Assembly (NCBI GenBank): GCA_024228575.1
Contig: JAAETH010000426.1
Location: 29,979-93,978 of the forward strand
Length of the DNA: 64,000 nt
Direction of reading: 5' to 3'
Source: Actinomycetes bacterium
Lineage (GTDB): Bacteria > Actinomycetota > Acidimicrobiia > Acidimicrobiales > Poriferisodalaceae
A model generated the notes under the pieces. It ran no database searches, had not been told where the DNA came from, and saw nothing but the letters and a program-made list of their open reading frames with translations. The position numbers and the translations under genes are program-made. Positions 16,409-26,106 of the stretch are shown here, one piece after another (position 1 is the first letter of the stretch; each line of letters opens with the position of its first letter).

Positions 16409-17047
16409 GTGGCGAAACCAAAACCGACATTGGTGCTACTGGTGCGCCACGGCAAGACCCCGACAACCGGAGACGAGCTCCCGGGCAGAACACCTGGCCT
16501 GCATCTGGCCGAGCAGGGAGCCCAGCAAGCTCAGGCTGCCGCCGACCGAATCGCAACCCTTGGGTCGAAGGTCACCACCGTCTACGCGTCACCCCTCGAA
16601 CGAACCCGCGAAACAGCTGCGCCGATCGCCAAAGCCCTCGGGTTGAAGGTGAAGCGTCACAGCGGGCTCCTCGAGTTGGACGTCGGCGATTGGACAGGTC
16701 GCAAGCTGACGGAACTCAACAAGCTGGCCGAGTGGAAGACGGTTCAGAAGTACCCGAGCGGGTTCAGGTTTCCTGGTGGTGAATCGTTCACGGCGATGAA
16801 CGCACGAATCAATGACACCGTGACTACCTTGGCCGCCAAACACCAGGGAGAGGCCATCGTCTGCGTGTCTCACGCGGACCCGATCAGAGCCCTCCTGGCA
16901 ACCGCCATGGGGACACACCTCGACCTGTTTCAGCGGGTTGTCGTGTCACCCTGCTCGATCTCGGGAGTGTTGTTCACCGCCGAGGGCCCGGTTGTACTGA
17001 TGGTCAACTCGATCAGCGGACCGCTGACCGATCTCGCGCCCGCCTAG
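16409..17047 (+). CDS. Histidine phosphatase family protein (MSMEG_4193/TIGR03848 type)
   Basis: A 212-residue phosphoglycerate-mutase-like phosphatase. The catalytic RHG appears in LLVRHGKTP; the second arm has SPLERTRETA, and the late catalytic His is in CVSHADPIR. The actinobacterial subfamily of this type is found next to DUF3090 and SCO1664-like genes, as here. Substrate unknown. It begins at GTG 16409 and heads a four-gene series in the same direction with very short gaps (19 bases to DUF3090). Confidence 0.92.
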   Translation: MAKPKPTLVLLVRHGKTPTTGDELPGRTPGLHLAEQGAQQAQAAADRIATLGSKVTTVYASPLERTRETAAPIAKALGLKVKRHSGLLELDVGDWTGRKLTELNKLAEWKTVQKYPSGFRFPGGESFTAMNARINDTVTTLAAKHQGEAIVCVSHADPIRALLATAMGTHLDLFQRVVVSPCSISGVLFTAEGPVVLMVNSISGPLTDLAPA

Positions 17048-17066
17048 AGAAACAGATGGTTAGAGA

Positions 17067-17513
17067 ATGAGCGAATCGTTCGAGTTGCTGAACACAACAA
17101 ATGTGGTCGCTGGAACTGTCGGCGCACCCGGCGAACGCATCTTCTTTCTTCAGGCTCGCGACGAGACAACACTGGTCTCGGTCAAGCTCGAGAAGGGACA
17201 GGTCCAGGCGTTGGCCAGCGGGATACTCGAATTGCTCGAGCAGATCGGCGACGAGAGTGATCCCCTGAAACCCGCCGACCTCGTCGAACCTGTCATGGCG
17301 ATCTGGACCGTCGGATCGCTCGGGGTCGGTATCGACGAGGAGGCAGGAAGGTTTGTGATCCTCGCGGAGGAACTGGTCGAGGGCGAGGAGGAGGCATCGA
17401 CGTGTCGTTTTCACACGAGGTTTGCTCAAGCGAGAGGGTTCGCCACACACGCCTTGTTGTTGGCCGAGTATGGACGCGATTTCGGTCGCCGGAACGGCCA
17501 TCGGCGTCATTGA
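17067..17513 (+). CDS. DUF3090 (TIGR03847) family protein, shortened C-terminus
   Basis: A 148-residue actinobacterial protein. The core (FELLNTTNVVAGTVGAPGER, FFLQARDE, VSVKLEKGQVQALA, WTVGSLGVGIDEE) is typical of DUF3090. Other members end in a zinc-knuckle-like CPLCG-x-P-x-DP-x-GH-x-CPR-x-NGH segment; here the end reads YGRDFGRRNGHRRH, keeping only the final NGH and losing the cysteines. It lies between the phosphatase and SCO1664-like genes, the order known for this trio. Biochemical role unknown. Confidence 0.88.
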   Translation: MSESFELLNTTNVVAGTVGAPGERIFFLQARDETTLVSVKLEKGQVQALASGILELLEQIGDESDPLKPADLVEPVMAIWTVGSLGVGIDEEAGRFVILAEELVEGEEEASTCRFHTRFAQARGFATHALLLAEYGRDFGRRNGHRRH

Positions 17514-17517
17514 CGAG

Positions 17518-18231
17518 ATGACCGACTTCGACCAGGCGATGGTCGCCAACGAGGCATCGCTGCGCGCAGGCGACATCGAGGTGCAGGGCCGGATGCCCTG
17601 GTCCTCGAACCAGACCTTCCTCGTCCACGTACTTCACGAGGAAGGCCATCTGGCGGCGGTGTACAAACCCGCGGCCGGCGAACGTCGGCTTTGGGATTTC
17701 CCTTCGGGCCTCTACCGCCGCGAAATCGCAGCGTTCGAATTGTCACGTGCGTTGAATTGGCACCTGGTTCCGCCCACGGTCGAACGTGACGGACCCTTCG
17801 GCCAGGGATCGTTACAGTTGCTGATCGAGGCGGACTACGAGCAGCACTTCTTCACGCTCGTCGAGAACCCCGCACACCACCACCAGTTGCGCCGGATGTG
17901 CACGTTCGATCTCATCGCGAACAACACCGACCGCAAGAGTGGGCACTGTCTCATCGACCGAGCAGGGCACATCTGGGGCATCGATCACGGCCTGTGCTTC
18001 GCCGAGGAGTTCAAGCTTCGAACGGTCATCTGGAACTTCGAGCACCAGCCGATCGACGACGACATGATCGACGATCTGGGCGATCTGGGGACCGGGTTGC
18101 CCGATGCAATTGCCGATCTGTTGGACCGTGACGAGCAGGCCGCACTCCTGCGACGACTGAACATGGTGCTCGACGAACCAACCTTCCCCCACGACCCAAC
18201 CGGGCGTCGTTGGCCCTGGCCGCTGGTATGA
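17518..18231 (+). CDS. SCO1664/TIGR03843 family protein, PI3/4-kinase-like fold
   Basis: A 237-residue actinobacterial protein. The ATP-grasp kinase-like features are visible: LAAVYKPAAGERRLWDFPSG (the Lys-containing strand), then FDLIANNTDRKSGHCLI with the catalytic Asp/Asn loop, and GIDHGLCFAEE acting as the metal-binding DFG-like motif. HipA-, HSPC- and PI3K-like kinases share this arrangement. ATG 17518 follows the DUF3090 stop by four bases. The trio is conserved in actinobacteria, often near mycothiol genes, but its reaction is not established to my knowledge. Confidence 0.88.
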   Translation: MTDFDQAMVANEASLRAGDIEVQGRMPWSSNQTFLVHVLHEEGHLAAVYKPAAGERRLWDFPSGLYRREIAAFELSRALNWHLVPPTVERDGPFGQGSLQLLIEADYEQHFFTLVENPAHHHQLRRMCTFDLIANNTDRKSGHCLIDRAGHIWGIDHGLCFAEEFKLRTVIWNFEHQPIDDDMIDDLGDLGTGLPDAIADLLDRDEQAALLRRLNMVLDEPTFPHDPTGRRWPWPLV

Positions 18232-19211
18232 ACACGATCGATCACGCCATCGACCGCGGTGCTCTGGACGACATCATCCGTTCGATCGACGGCCTCTGCG
18301 AACACGACGACTGGAACGAGGTTCTGCGCGTCGCCTTTCGGTGCCGACGAGCCCACGAACGGGGTCACCAGCTATGGCCGGCTGCTATGTACGCCGAGTA
18401 CCGAGCCGTGTTGGGCGCTCCACCGGCGACGTCAGCGCGGGTCGCGTCCGACTCTCCCGGGATCTTCTCGTTGGGTCCCCTGTGTGAGGTGGCCGCGTTC
18501 GCTCACCTATGGCCCGACATCGATCCACACCTACCGGATGGTCCCATCAGAACCCAGATCGCTGCCGAGGCCGTGGTCAGGGGCGATGTCGTCGACCCAT
18601 CCACGGTCGACCTCGAGTTGCCCGGCGCACTTCAGGGGTGGGAACCCGACTACGACCTGGCCGAATACTCGGCCGAAGGTGTTGTATCCGAAGCACCATT
18701 GCCGCCGCATCTGTCCGAGGTGACCCGTGGGTCGACAACCGCTCTCAGAACCGACGAGGAGGTCGAACTGGCGCTACGCGATCTCGTGGCGCCATGGTTG
18801 AGCAGCTCGGAGGGAGCATGTGCAACCGTCAGTATCCATGGCCCTGCCTTGGGCGCGGTAGCCGTCCTCACCTCGGGTCCGATACGGGCAGCCCGTATCG
18901 AGCCGGGGTTGGCTCTCCGGGTGATGGCATGGGCAGGTGCCTCAGGCGGAGCGCAGGGACGGCGTCGCGGAGCCGCCGCCGGGCGCGCGGGCGCCTGGCA
19001 CGCAGTGGCAGCGCTGGGGGGTGATTCGACCTGGCCTCCCAACCCTGATGACATCGGCGAATGGGTCGAAGAACTCGAGTGGTGGTGGTGGGATTCCACC
19101 GACGAACACAAGGGCTGGCGTTTGCGCCTGGCTGTGAGAGACCCGGCCCACGATCTGGCATGGGCCATCGACGCCCACGACCACAAAAACAACGGCGGAG
19201 CGCAGGATTGA
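18228..19211 (+). CDS. Hypothetical protein coupled to the SCO1664-like gene
   Basis: A 327-residue protein starting at ATG 18228, overlapping the previous stop by four bases (ATGA). It is helical at the N-terminus (DDIIRSIDGLCEHDDWNEVL, RRAHERGHQLWPAAMY), has an LGPLCEVAAFAHLWPDID stretch, a mid-protein HGPALGAVAVLTSGP strand region, a Gly/Arg/Ala segment (GAQGRRRGAAAGRAG) and an unusual four-tryptophan run in EWWWWDSTDEH. I do not recognise a catalytic motif. Tight coupling makes it the fourth member of this operon. Confidence 0.75.
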   Translation: MNTIDHAIDRGALDDIIRSIDGLCEHDDWNEVLRVAFRCRRAHERGHQLWPAAMYAEYRAVLGAPPATSARVASDSPGIFSLGPLCEVAAFAHLWPDIDPHLPDGPIRTQIAAEAVVRGDVVDPSTVDLELPGALQGWEPDYDLAEYSAEGVVSEAPLPPHLSEVTRGSTTALRTDEEVELALRDLVAPWLSSSEGACATVSIHGPALGAVAVLTSGPIRAARIEPGLALRVMAWAGASGGAQGRRRGAAAGRAGAWHAVAALGGDSTWPPNPDDIGEWVEELEWWWWDSTDEHKGWRLRLAVRDPAHDLAWAIDAHDHKNNGGAQD

Positions 19212-19217
19212 CCCGCG

Positions 19218-19248
19218 CTCCTGATCCGTTGTCGTCGCCGCTCAGGAG
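19218..19248. terminator. Hairpin between convergent genes
   Basis: CTCCTGA (19218-19224) can pair with TCAGGAG (19242-19248) across a 17-base loop. It lies between the ends of the 18228-19211 gene and etfA and includes the etfA stop. No T-run follows, so activity as a terminator is a modest inference. Confidence 0.35.
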
Positions 19249-20198
19249 GCAGACTTGATTGCCTCGATTAGAGCAGGCATGACCTTGTTGATGTCGCCGA
19301 CGATTCCGAGGTCGGCAACACCGAAGATCGGTGCTTCCTCGTCCTTGTTGATGGCGATGATCGTCTTCGAGCCCTTCATGCCCACCAGGTGCTGGGTTGC
19401 ACCCGAGATGCCACACGCGATGTAGACGTCGGGTTTCACGACCTTGCCGGTCTGTCCGACCTGATAGGCGTAGGGAACCCAGCCGGCGTCGACGATGGCT
19501 CGCGAAGCACCCGGGGCCGCATTGAGCAGCGACGACAGCTCTTCGACCATGGCGAAGTTCTCGACACTGCCCATGCCCCGACCGCCCGCCACAACAATCG
19601 GTGCAACGTCGAGCTGTGGGCCCGAACGCTCTTCGACGTGACGAGCGACGATCTTCGCTTCGCCCGACTCGGGGACATCGATGGACACGACCTCGGCCGC
19701 ACCCCCACCGGTTTCGGCCGGCTCAAATGACTTGGGACGGAACAGAGCCAGCTTGACGCCTTCGTTGCGGAAGGCGGTGGAGAGGGTCTTTGTTCCGCCG
19801 AAGACCGGCTCGTCGCACACGAGGGTGTCGCCATCGACGCGAGCGTCGGTGTTGTTGGTGACGAGCGGTTGATCGAGCATGACCGACAGACGCGACGCAA
19901 CGTCGCGAGCTTCGTAGGTCTGACCGAAGAAGATGGCGTCGGGACTGGTACCACCATCGATGAGCGCGGCGAGCGCCGACGCGACGGGAATGCCGGGGAG
20001 GGACCCGCCGAGATCTCCGGTCGCGTAGACCTTGGACACGCCGTGAGCACCGAGGGCTCCAGCCATAGCGGCTGCGTCGCCACCGACGATCGCACAGACA
20101 TCGGATGAAAGCTCACGGGCCTTGGTGAGCATCTCGAGGGTGAGAGCAGTCGGGACGTCGCTGCCTTCTGCGTAGACCCAGATGGAGTTGATTGACAC
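19242..20198 (-). CDS. etfA: Electron transfer flavoprotein alpha subunit
   Basis: FAD-binding subunit of ETF, which accepts electrons from acyl-CoA and other dehydrogenases. The 318-residue protein has the N-terminal ETF domain ([20 protein letters not shown]) and the C-terminal FAD domain with [13 protein letters not shown] and the signature [20 protein letters not shown] plus [20 protein letters not shown]. The GTG start at 20198 follows a GAGGAG ribosome site; the longer upstream frame is antisense-like. Ten bases separate it from etfB, so they form one operon, etfB-etfA. Confidence 0.96.
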   Translation of the reverse strand: MSINSIWVYAEGSDVPTALTLEMLTKARELSSDVCAIVGGDAAAMAGALGAHGVSKVYATGDLGGSLPGIPVASALAALIDGGTSPDAIFFGQTYEARDVASRLSVMLDQPLVTNNTDARVDGDTLVCDEPVFGGTKTLSTAFRNEGVKLALFRPKSFEPAETGGGAAEVVSIDVPESGEAKIVARHVEERSGPQLDVAPIVVAGGRGMGSVENFAMVEELSSLLNAAPGASRAIVDAGWVPYAYQVGQTGKVVKPDVYIACGISGATQHLVGMKGSKTIIAINKDEEAPIFGVADLGIVGDINKVMPALIEAIKSAS

Positions 20199-20208
20199 TT
20201 GTTGCTCC

Positions 20209-20988
20209 TCAGATGACCTTGAGCTCGGCCAGGAAATCGGCGATGCGCTGGAAGCCCTCGCCTTCATCGATGACGATCTCGCCGGCCTCGCGCGCTTCGG
20301 CGTCGACAACTGCGACCGTCTCTTGGCGGCTACCGGCGAAACCGACAGCAGATGCATCAATTCCGAGATCGGCGATACCGACCTGGTCGACCGGCTTCTT
20401 CTTGGCGGCCATGATGCCCTTGAACGATGGATACCTGGGCTCGACCACACCACCGGTGACCGACACCAGGGCCGGCATCGGGCATGTGACCTCGTCATAA
20501 CCGTCATCGGTTTGACGCTGGATGCTGAGCATTCCGTCGCTGGCTTCGATCTTTTTGGCGAACGTGACCGACGCGATGCCCATGACGCCGGCGATCTGTT
20601 CTGGCACCGTGCCGGTATAGCCGTCGGAGGACTCGACGCCTGCCAGGATCAGATCTGGCTCGACGCGGCCAAGAGCAGCGCCCAGCACCTTGGCGGTGCC
20701 GAGGGCGTCGGTGCCCGCGAGAGCATCGTCTGAAACGAGCACTGCGTCGTCGGCTCCCATTGCAAGAGCTGTTCGGAGGCCTGAGACCTCGCTGCGGGGA
20801 GCCATCGACACCAATGTGACCGAACCGCCTCCGGCCGCCTCGACCAGCTGAAGGGCGAGTTCGACACCGAAGGAGTCGGACTCGTCGAGAATCAGCTTGT
20901 CGTCGCGATTGAGGGTGTTGGTCGATGGGTCGAGCTCACCGGGAACCGCTGGATCCGGAATCTGCTTCACACATACTGCGACTTTCAT
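20209..20988 (-). CDS. etfB: Electron transfer flavoprotein beta subunit
   Basis: AMP-binding subunit of ETF, 259 residues. It begins MKVAVCVKQIPDPAVPGE, the canonical EtfB start, has the nucleotide-binding region MGADDAVLVSDD, and the signature PALVSVTGGVVEPRYPSFKGIMAAKKKP. It precedes etfA. No acyl-CoA dehydrogenase or ETF-quinone oxidoreductase is adjacent, so the pair probably serves many dehydrogenases. It is divergent from the lipid kinase gene, with an 88-base gap. Confidence 0.97.
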   Translation of the reverse strand: MKVAVCVKQIPDPAVPGELDPSTNTLNRDDKLILDESDSFGVELALQLVEAAGGGSVTLVSMAPRSEVSGLRTALAMGADDAVLVSDDALAGTDALGTAKVLGAALGRVEPDLILAGVESSDGYTGTVPEQIAGVMGIASVTFAKKIEASDGMLSIQRQTDDGYDEVTCPMPALVSVTGGVVEPRYPSFKGIMAAKKKPVDQVGIADLGIDASAVGFAGSRQETVAVVDAEAREAGEIVIDEGEGFQRIADFLAELKVI

Positions 20989-21076
20989 AAGTCACAGAGT
21001 TTGGCTCTTGGGGATCCTCAGGGCAAGTGCGCAAGGTGTGAAATCCTACACTCGCCACTCTGCGACACTTGGAGAC

Positions 21077-21991
21077 GTGAAGATCACCTTGCTCGTCAAC
21101 GGAGCCGCCTCGTCGGTGACCGCCAGAACGCGGGTGATGATCAGGAAGACCTTGTCGCATCACCACGACGTAACGGTCGCAACCACCAGCCGACGCGGCC
21201 ATGCCAGCCGTTTGGCCAGGGGGGCCGCCGCAAAGGGAACCGACGTCGTGGTCACCCTGGGTGGAGACGGAACCCTGAACGAGGCCGCGAACGGGCTGGC
21301 CGGAACCGGCTGCGCCCTCGCGGCTCTACCCGGTGGAAGCACCAATGTGTTTGCACGCACGATGCACACTCCCGACGATCCCGTGGTAGCCGCTCAGGAG
21401 GTACTCGAGGCGATAGACCGGGGATCCCTTCGCCGAGTCGGACTGCCGTCGGTCAACGGTCGGTACTTCCTCTTCCATGCCGGGTTGGGGTTCGACGCCG
21501 CTGTCGTCGAACAGGTCGAGAAACGATCCTGGCTGAAGCGATACGCGGGACATCCCTTGTTCATCTGGGCGGGATTCTCGACATGGGTGCATCACTACGA
21601 CAAAAGTCGGCCGCGCATGTCGTTCGAGTACGGCGACGGAACGGGCGTCCACGACGTGTATCTGGGCGTTGTCCTGAACACGGATCCCTACACATACCTC
21701 GGGAGCAAACCCCTGAGCATCGACCCCGAAGCCACGATCGACACCTCCCTCTCGACGGTCGGGGTTCGAACGATGCAGTTCAGGCCGATGATGCGCCTGG
21801 TGGGCCATCTGGTGAAGGGCAACGGACGACTGATCGAAGACCCCTTGGTCGAGCACCGGCGCGATGTTGCCGATCTCGTCGTCCGCGGCCACGGCCCATT
21901 TCCCTACCAATTGGACGGCGACCACCTGGGCGACACCGAGGAACTCACGTTCACTTGGCGTCCCGACGTCTTGACCCTCGTCGTCCCCTGA
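21077..21991 (+). CDS. Diacylglycerol-kinase-family lipid kinase
   Basis: A 304-residue cytoplasmic or membrane-peripheral kinase that phosphorylates a lipid such as diacylglycerol or a sphingoid base. The catalytic GGDGTLNEAANGL motif (about 55-67) and the ALPGGSTNVFARTM nucleotide-binding loop are clear. The C-terminal beta-sandwich ends in PYQLDGDHLGDTEELTF. GTG 21077 is used as start, preceded by GGAG. It lies in the same neighbourhood as whiB and the PdtaS-like kinase. Confidence 0.9.
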   Translation: MKITLLVNGAASSVTARTRVMIRKTLSHHHDVTVATTSRRGHASRLARGAAAKGTDVVVTLGGDGTLNEAANGLAGTGCALAALPGGSTNVFARTMHTPDDPVVAAQEVLEAIDRGSLRRVGLPSVNGRYFLFHAGLGFDAAVVEQVEKRSWLKRYAGHPLFIWAGFSTWVHHYDKSRPRMSFEYGDGTGVHDVYLGVVLNTDPYTYLGSKPLSIDPEATIDTSLSTVGVRTMQFRPMMRLVGHLVKGNGRLIEDPLVEHRRDVADLVVRGHGPFPYQLDGDHLGDTEELTFTWRPDVLTLVVP

Positions 21992-21992
21992 G

Positions 21993-22006
21993 CCCGGGAT
22001 TCCGGG
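21993..22006. terminator. Short hairpin between convergent genes
   Basis: CCCGG and CCGGG flank a GATT loop in the 15-base gap between the ends of the lipid kinase and GDPD genes. It is a compact candidate bidirectional terminator, without a T-run. Confidence 0.35.
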
Positions 22007-22693
22007 TCAGCCGTCGACGACAGTTCTGGCCACATCGGGCACGTTTGTCACGATTCCGTTCACCCCCAGAGCGACCAGTTCCCGCATACGAGCGGAGTCG
22101 TCGACGGTCCAGACGTTCACCATGATGTCGAGCCGTCGGGCGTGGGTCATGAAGTTGGCATCGACCTGGGTGTCGTGTGGGTGGATGGCGCCATGCCCCT
22201 TGCGGGCGCACAACTCGAGTAGTTCGCCCGGCTCACCGCCGAAGACCAGCAGCGCGGTTGGGATCGAGGGATTCAGTTCGCGCACCAGGTCGACGGTGTC
22301 GAGATCAAACGACGAGACGAGCACATTGTCTTGTTGACCTCGTTGCACGACCAGGTCGACCACCTGGGCCGCAAGACGCCTATCCGGATCGTGATCGGGT
22401 TCGGTCTCGCTGTTCTTGATCTCGATGTTCACCAATAGCTTGCCGCAGGCGTCGAGAGCGGCTGCCAGGCCCGGAACATGGTCGGGCAGGTCGGCTGTCG
22501 AGGTGTCGGCGATCAACCTGCCATCAGACAGGTGGGCGTCGTGGTGAACGATCATCTGGCCGTCGGCCGAACGTCTCACATCAAGCTCGACGGCGTCTGA
22601 GCCAAGGGCCACAGCGAGCTCGAACGCAAGGATCGTGTTTTCGCGTTCGGCATTCGATGCACCGCGATGAGCGACAACAAGGAGATCGGGCAT
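22007..22693 (-). CDS. ugpQ: Glycerophosphodiester phosphodiesterase
   Basis: A 228-residue TIM-barrel enzyme that cleaves glycerophosphodiesters from phospholipid turnover to glycerol-3-phosphate and an alcohol. The N-terminus VVAHRGASNAERENTILAFE carries the catalytic HRG and the metal-ligand Glu; AVELDVRRSADGQMIVHHDA supplies ExD and the second catalytic His. The C-terminal NVWTVDDSARMRELVALGV is typical. No signal peptide, so it acts in the cytoplasm. It is convergent with the lipid kinase gene. Confidence 0.95.
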   Translation of the reverse strand: MPDLLVVAHRGASNAERENTILAFELAVALGSDAVELDVRRSADGQMIVHHDAHLSDGRLIADTSTADLPDHVPGLAAALDACGKLLVNIEIKNSETEPDHDPDRRLAAQVVDLVVQRGQQDNVLVSSFDLDTVDLVRELNPSIPTALLVFGGEPGELLELCARKGHGAIHPHDTQVDANFMTHARRLDIMVNVWTVDDSARMRELVALGVNGIVTNVPDVARTVVDG

Positions 22694-22877
22694 TTCACCA
22701 TCATGGCGCGGATCACCAAATTTGTTCCATATTCGAAATATCGCGTTGAAACCCTTGTCGAGGTATTCCCTGAATGGCTAATCTGCACACTGCGTGCAGG
22801 AACTTTGTTGATCGGATCTACTGTCCGGCGGCTCCTCACCACGGGGCACTGCCTTGGCGGTGCGAGGGAGGCAACAC
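22694..22877 (+). promoter_or_regulatory. AT-richer upstream region of whiB
   Basis: This 184-base gap between GDPD and whiB is clearly richer in A/T than its surroundings, notably around 22715-22760. It must hold the whiB promoter. A GAGGGAGG ribosome site at 22864-22871 lies six bases before the whiB ATG. No certain -10/-35 pair or CRP-type palindrome was identified. Confidence 0.5.
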
Positions 22878-23159
22878 ATGGCGCTCAAGGCGAGCATGCT
22901 GCTCGACAGCAAGCTCTGGTGGGACCAGGCGGAATGCCGCAACACCGACCCGGGCCTGTTCTTTCCCGTTGGCACTACCGGCATCGCTATCGACCAGATC
23001 GCGACCGCCAAAGAGGTATGTGGCGGCTGCAATGCCAGAGAACTCTGCCTCGAGTTTGCCTTGAGAACGAACCAGGACGCGGGAGTCTGGGGCGGCACCT
23101 CAGAAGAAGAGCGTCGCGAGATTCGCAGAGCGCGCCGCCGCGCAGTCCAAGCGAGCTGA
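22878..23159 (+). CDS. whiB: WhiB-family iron-sulfur transcriptional regulator
   Basis: A 93-residue actinobacterial regulator that binds a redox- and NO-sensitive 4Fe-4S cluster. The four ligands are C20, C48, C51 and C57 (CGGCNAREL-C), followed by the GVWGG turn (69-73) and a basic C-terminal helix (EEERREIRRARRRA) for DNA binding. The start is set by the GAGGGAGG ribosome site. The nearby PdtaS-like kinase repeats the whiB1-pdtaS neighbourhood of mycobacteria, which suggests a WhiB1-type protein; the exact class is inference. Confidence 0.95.
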   Translation: MALKASMLLDSKLWWDQAECRNTDPGLFFPVGTTGIAIDQIATAKEVCGGCNARELCLEFALRTNQDAGVWGGTSEEERREIRRARRRAVQAS

Positions 23160-23253
23160 CACCAACCTCGTCGGTCAGTCTCCAAACGTGGCTGGCATTT
23201 CGTTCCACGGTGAAGGTGTCCTCGCCCAAAGGCTCGACGCGTATGGTGTCGCC

Positions 23254-24213
<960 letters not shown>

Positions 24214-24237
24214 CGCCGATCCCCAACCCGTGGGTTC

Positions 24238-25695
24238 CTACTCGCGGCGGTAGGGCGGAACCGTGAGCATGACCAGAGCGCCGCCGTCGGGCTTGTTGGC
24301 CATCTCCAGATCGCCGCCGAGTTCGCTGGTGACGAGAGTCTTCACGATCGATGTGCCCAGACCGCTCGAACGATCCGGATCGAAGTCCGGAGGAAGCCCG
24401 ACCCCGTCGTCGTGAACCCGGATCGAGAGGCCGGCCCTGACCGAGCCGTACAGCTCGACAACGACCGTTCCGACTACGCCCTCGACTGCCTCGCGGCCAG
24501 CTGGGAAGGCATGATCGACGACGTTCTGGAGCAACTCGTTGATCACTACCGCGAGCGGGGTCGCCACCTCGGCGGGCGCCAGGCCGACGTCGCCCGCAAC
24601 GGTGATCACGATCTGTCGATCAACGTCGATGAGACTCGACTCGATGGTTCGACTCAACTGTCTGACGATTTCGAGCAGCGAGATGTCCTCGCCGGTCTCG
24701 TGAGCCAGTGTTTCGTGGACGAGCGAGATGGCGGCGATACGCCGAACAGATTCCTCGATGGCGAGCTTCGCTTCATCGCTCTCGAGTCGCCGCCCTTGAA
24801 TCCGCAGCAACGATGAGATGGTCTGGAGATTGTTCTTCACCCGGTGATGAATCTCACGAATGGTCGCGTCCTTGGACATCAGCAGCCGATCTCGGCGCCT
24901 CAACTCGGTGACGTCGTGCATCATGACCAGCGCACCGCGCTCGTTTCGCCCACCGGTGAGAGGAACGGCTACGAGCTGGATGAACACACCCCCGCGATCG
25001 AGTTCGGTCGCCATCGGAGACGTCAGGCTGATCGCATCCCTGACGGTTCTCTGATCGAGGCCCAGATCGCTGAGGCGCCGCCCTTCGACCACCCCGGCGA
25101 ACCCGAGCCGATGCAGCGTCGACACGGCGTTCGGTGAAGCGAACACGATTCGTGCCTGCTCGTCGACCACGAGGGCACCGTCGCCGATTCGAGGAAGATC
25201 CTCCGGGTCGACCCCGCTGTCGATGAACGGGAAGTCGCCCATCTCGATCATCTTCGCGAACCGCTCGTAGATGTCGAGGTAGCTGCGTTCGAGCTGCCCG
25301 AGCAGTCGAACGCGTTCGAAGTCAGGCCGTAGTTCGCGAGACAAGACACCGATGACGTTGCCCTCGAAACGAATCGGGATGCAGTGCACCCGGGCCCTTG
25401 GCCCGTTTCCCGATGCAAGTGTCACCTCACCATCGACGATCTCGCCGAGGCGAAACGCTCTCGCAACCAGGGGCCTCTCGACTTCGGTGAAGACACGTCC
25501 CACCTCGTCATCGCGGTAGAGGGTCTGTGCTGTCGACGGGCGAATCTGCCCGACGACAACAAATCGGTTGTCGCGCACGGGGGCGAACAACAACAGGTCG
25601 GCGAAAGAGACATCGGCGAGTAGGCCCCACCACGCCACGACGCGCTCGAGGTGGCCGAGCTCGTGTGTCGTGACGTTCGCGCCCAGACGCGCCAT
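24238..25695 (-). CDS. pdtaS: Sensor histidine kinase, PdtaS-like
   Basis: A 485-residue soluble kinase with an N-terminal GAF-like domain (about 1-140), a PAS-like domain (about 165-275), and a HisKA_2/HATPase core. The phosphorylated His lies in IREIHHRVKNNLQTISSLLR; the ATP site has NELLQNVVDHAF (N box), HDDGVGLPPDFD and SSGLGTSIVKTLV. In mycobacteria PdtaS partners with an ANTAR regulator PdtaR, and it lies beside whiB1, as here. No ANTAR partner is in the window. ATG 25695 is preferred; 25719 is possible. Confidence 0.9.
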   Translation of the reverse strand: MARLGANVTTHELGHLERVVAWWGLLADVSFADLLLFAPVRDNRFVVVGQIRPSTAQTLYRDDEVGRVFTEVERPLVARAFRLGEIVDGEVTLASGNGPRARVHCIPIRFEGNVIGVLSRELRPDFERVRLLGQLERSYLDIYERFAKMIEMGDFPFIDSGVDPEDLPRIGDGALVVDEQARIVFASPNAVSTLHRLGFAGVVEGRRLSDLGLDQRTVRDAISLTSPMATELDRGGVFIQLVAVPLTGGRNERGALVMMHDVTELRRRDRLLMSKDATIREIHHRVKNNLQTISSLLRIQGRRLESDEAKLAIEESVRRIAAISLVHETLAHETGEDISLLEIVRQLSRTIESSLIDVDRQIVITVAGDVGLAPAEVATPLAVVINELLQNVVDHAFPAGREAVEGVVGTVVVELYGSVRAGLSIRVHDDGVGLPPDFDPDRSSGLGTSIVKTLVTSELGGDLEMANKPDGGALVMLTVPPYRRE

Positions 25696-25748
25696 ACCCG
25701 TCATGCGAGTCATGGCCAAGAACCCCTACAACTACCGGACAGAGGCCG

Positions 25749-25979
25749 TCAGCTACCGGCGAAACCGATGCGACCGCGGGCCTGCGCTCCGATTTCGACA
25801 TAGGCGATCTTGTCGCCGGGCACAGCGATCTGGCGATCCTGTTTGTCGGTGATCCACAGGATCGATCCGCCGGTCATGGCCGACTCGACGTCGGCTTTGA
25901 CCGCGTCGGCGTCGGTGTCGTCGGCCACCTCGAAGTTGAGCTCGCGGGGCGAATGGATGACGCCAATGCGTACGTCCAC
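25749..25979 (-). CDS. DUF3107 family protein
   Basis: A 76-residue actinobacterial protein starting at GTG 25979, six bases after an AGGAG ribosome site. It reads VDVRIGVIHSPRELNFEVAD, WITDKQDRQIAVPGDKIAYV and ends in QARGRIGFAGS, matching the usual DUF3107 pattern, a small alpha/beta fold with an ATP-synthase-regulator-like look but no assigned role. Much longer frames over the same bases are not protein-like. It lies directly upstream of the PdtaS-like kinase gene, about 50 bases away, and diverges from the amidase. Confidence 0.85.
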   Translation of the reverse strand: MDVRIGVIHSPRELNFEVADDTDADAVKADVESAMTGGSILWITDKQDRQIAVPGDKIAYVEIGAQARGRIGFAGS

Positions 25980-26106
25980 GAAGGTCTCCTGTTTCTCGTG
26001 AGAGTCCGCCGCCCATGGTAGGCGGCTATGGCCACGTTCGGTTGCTGGGACCCCACCGAAACATCCGGTGAGGACAAGCAACCTCTTCAGCACTACCGTC
26101 GACGGC

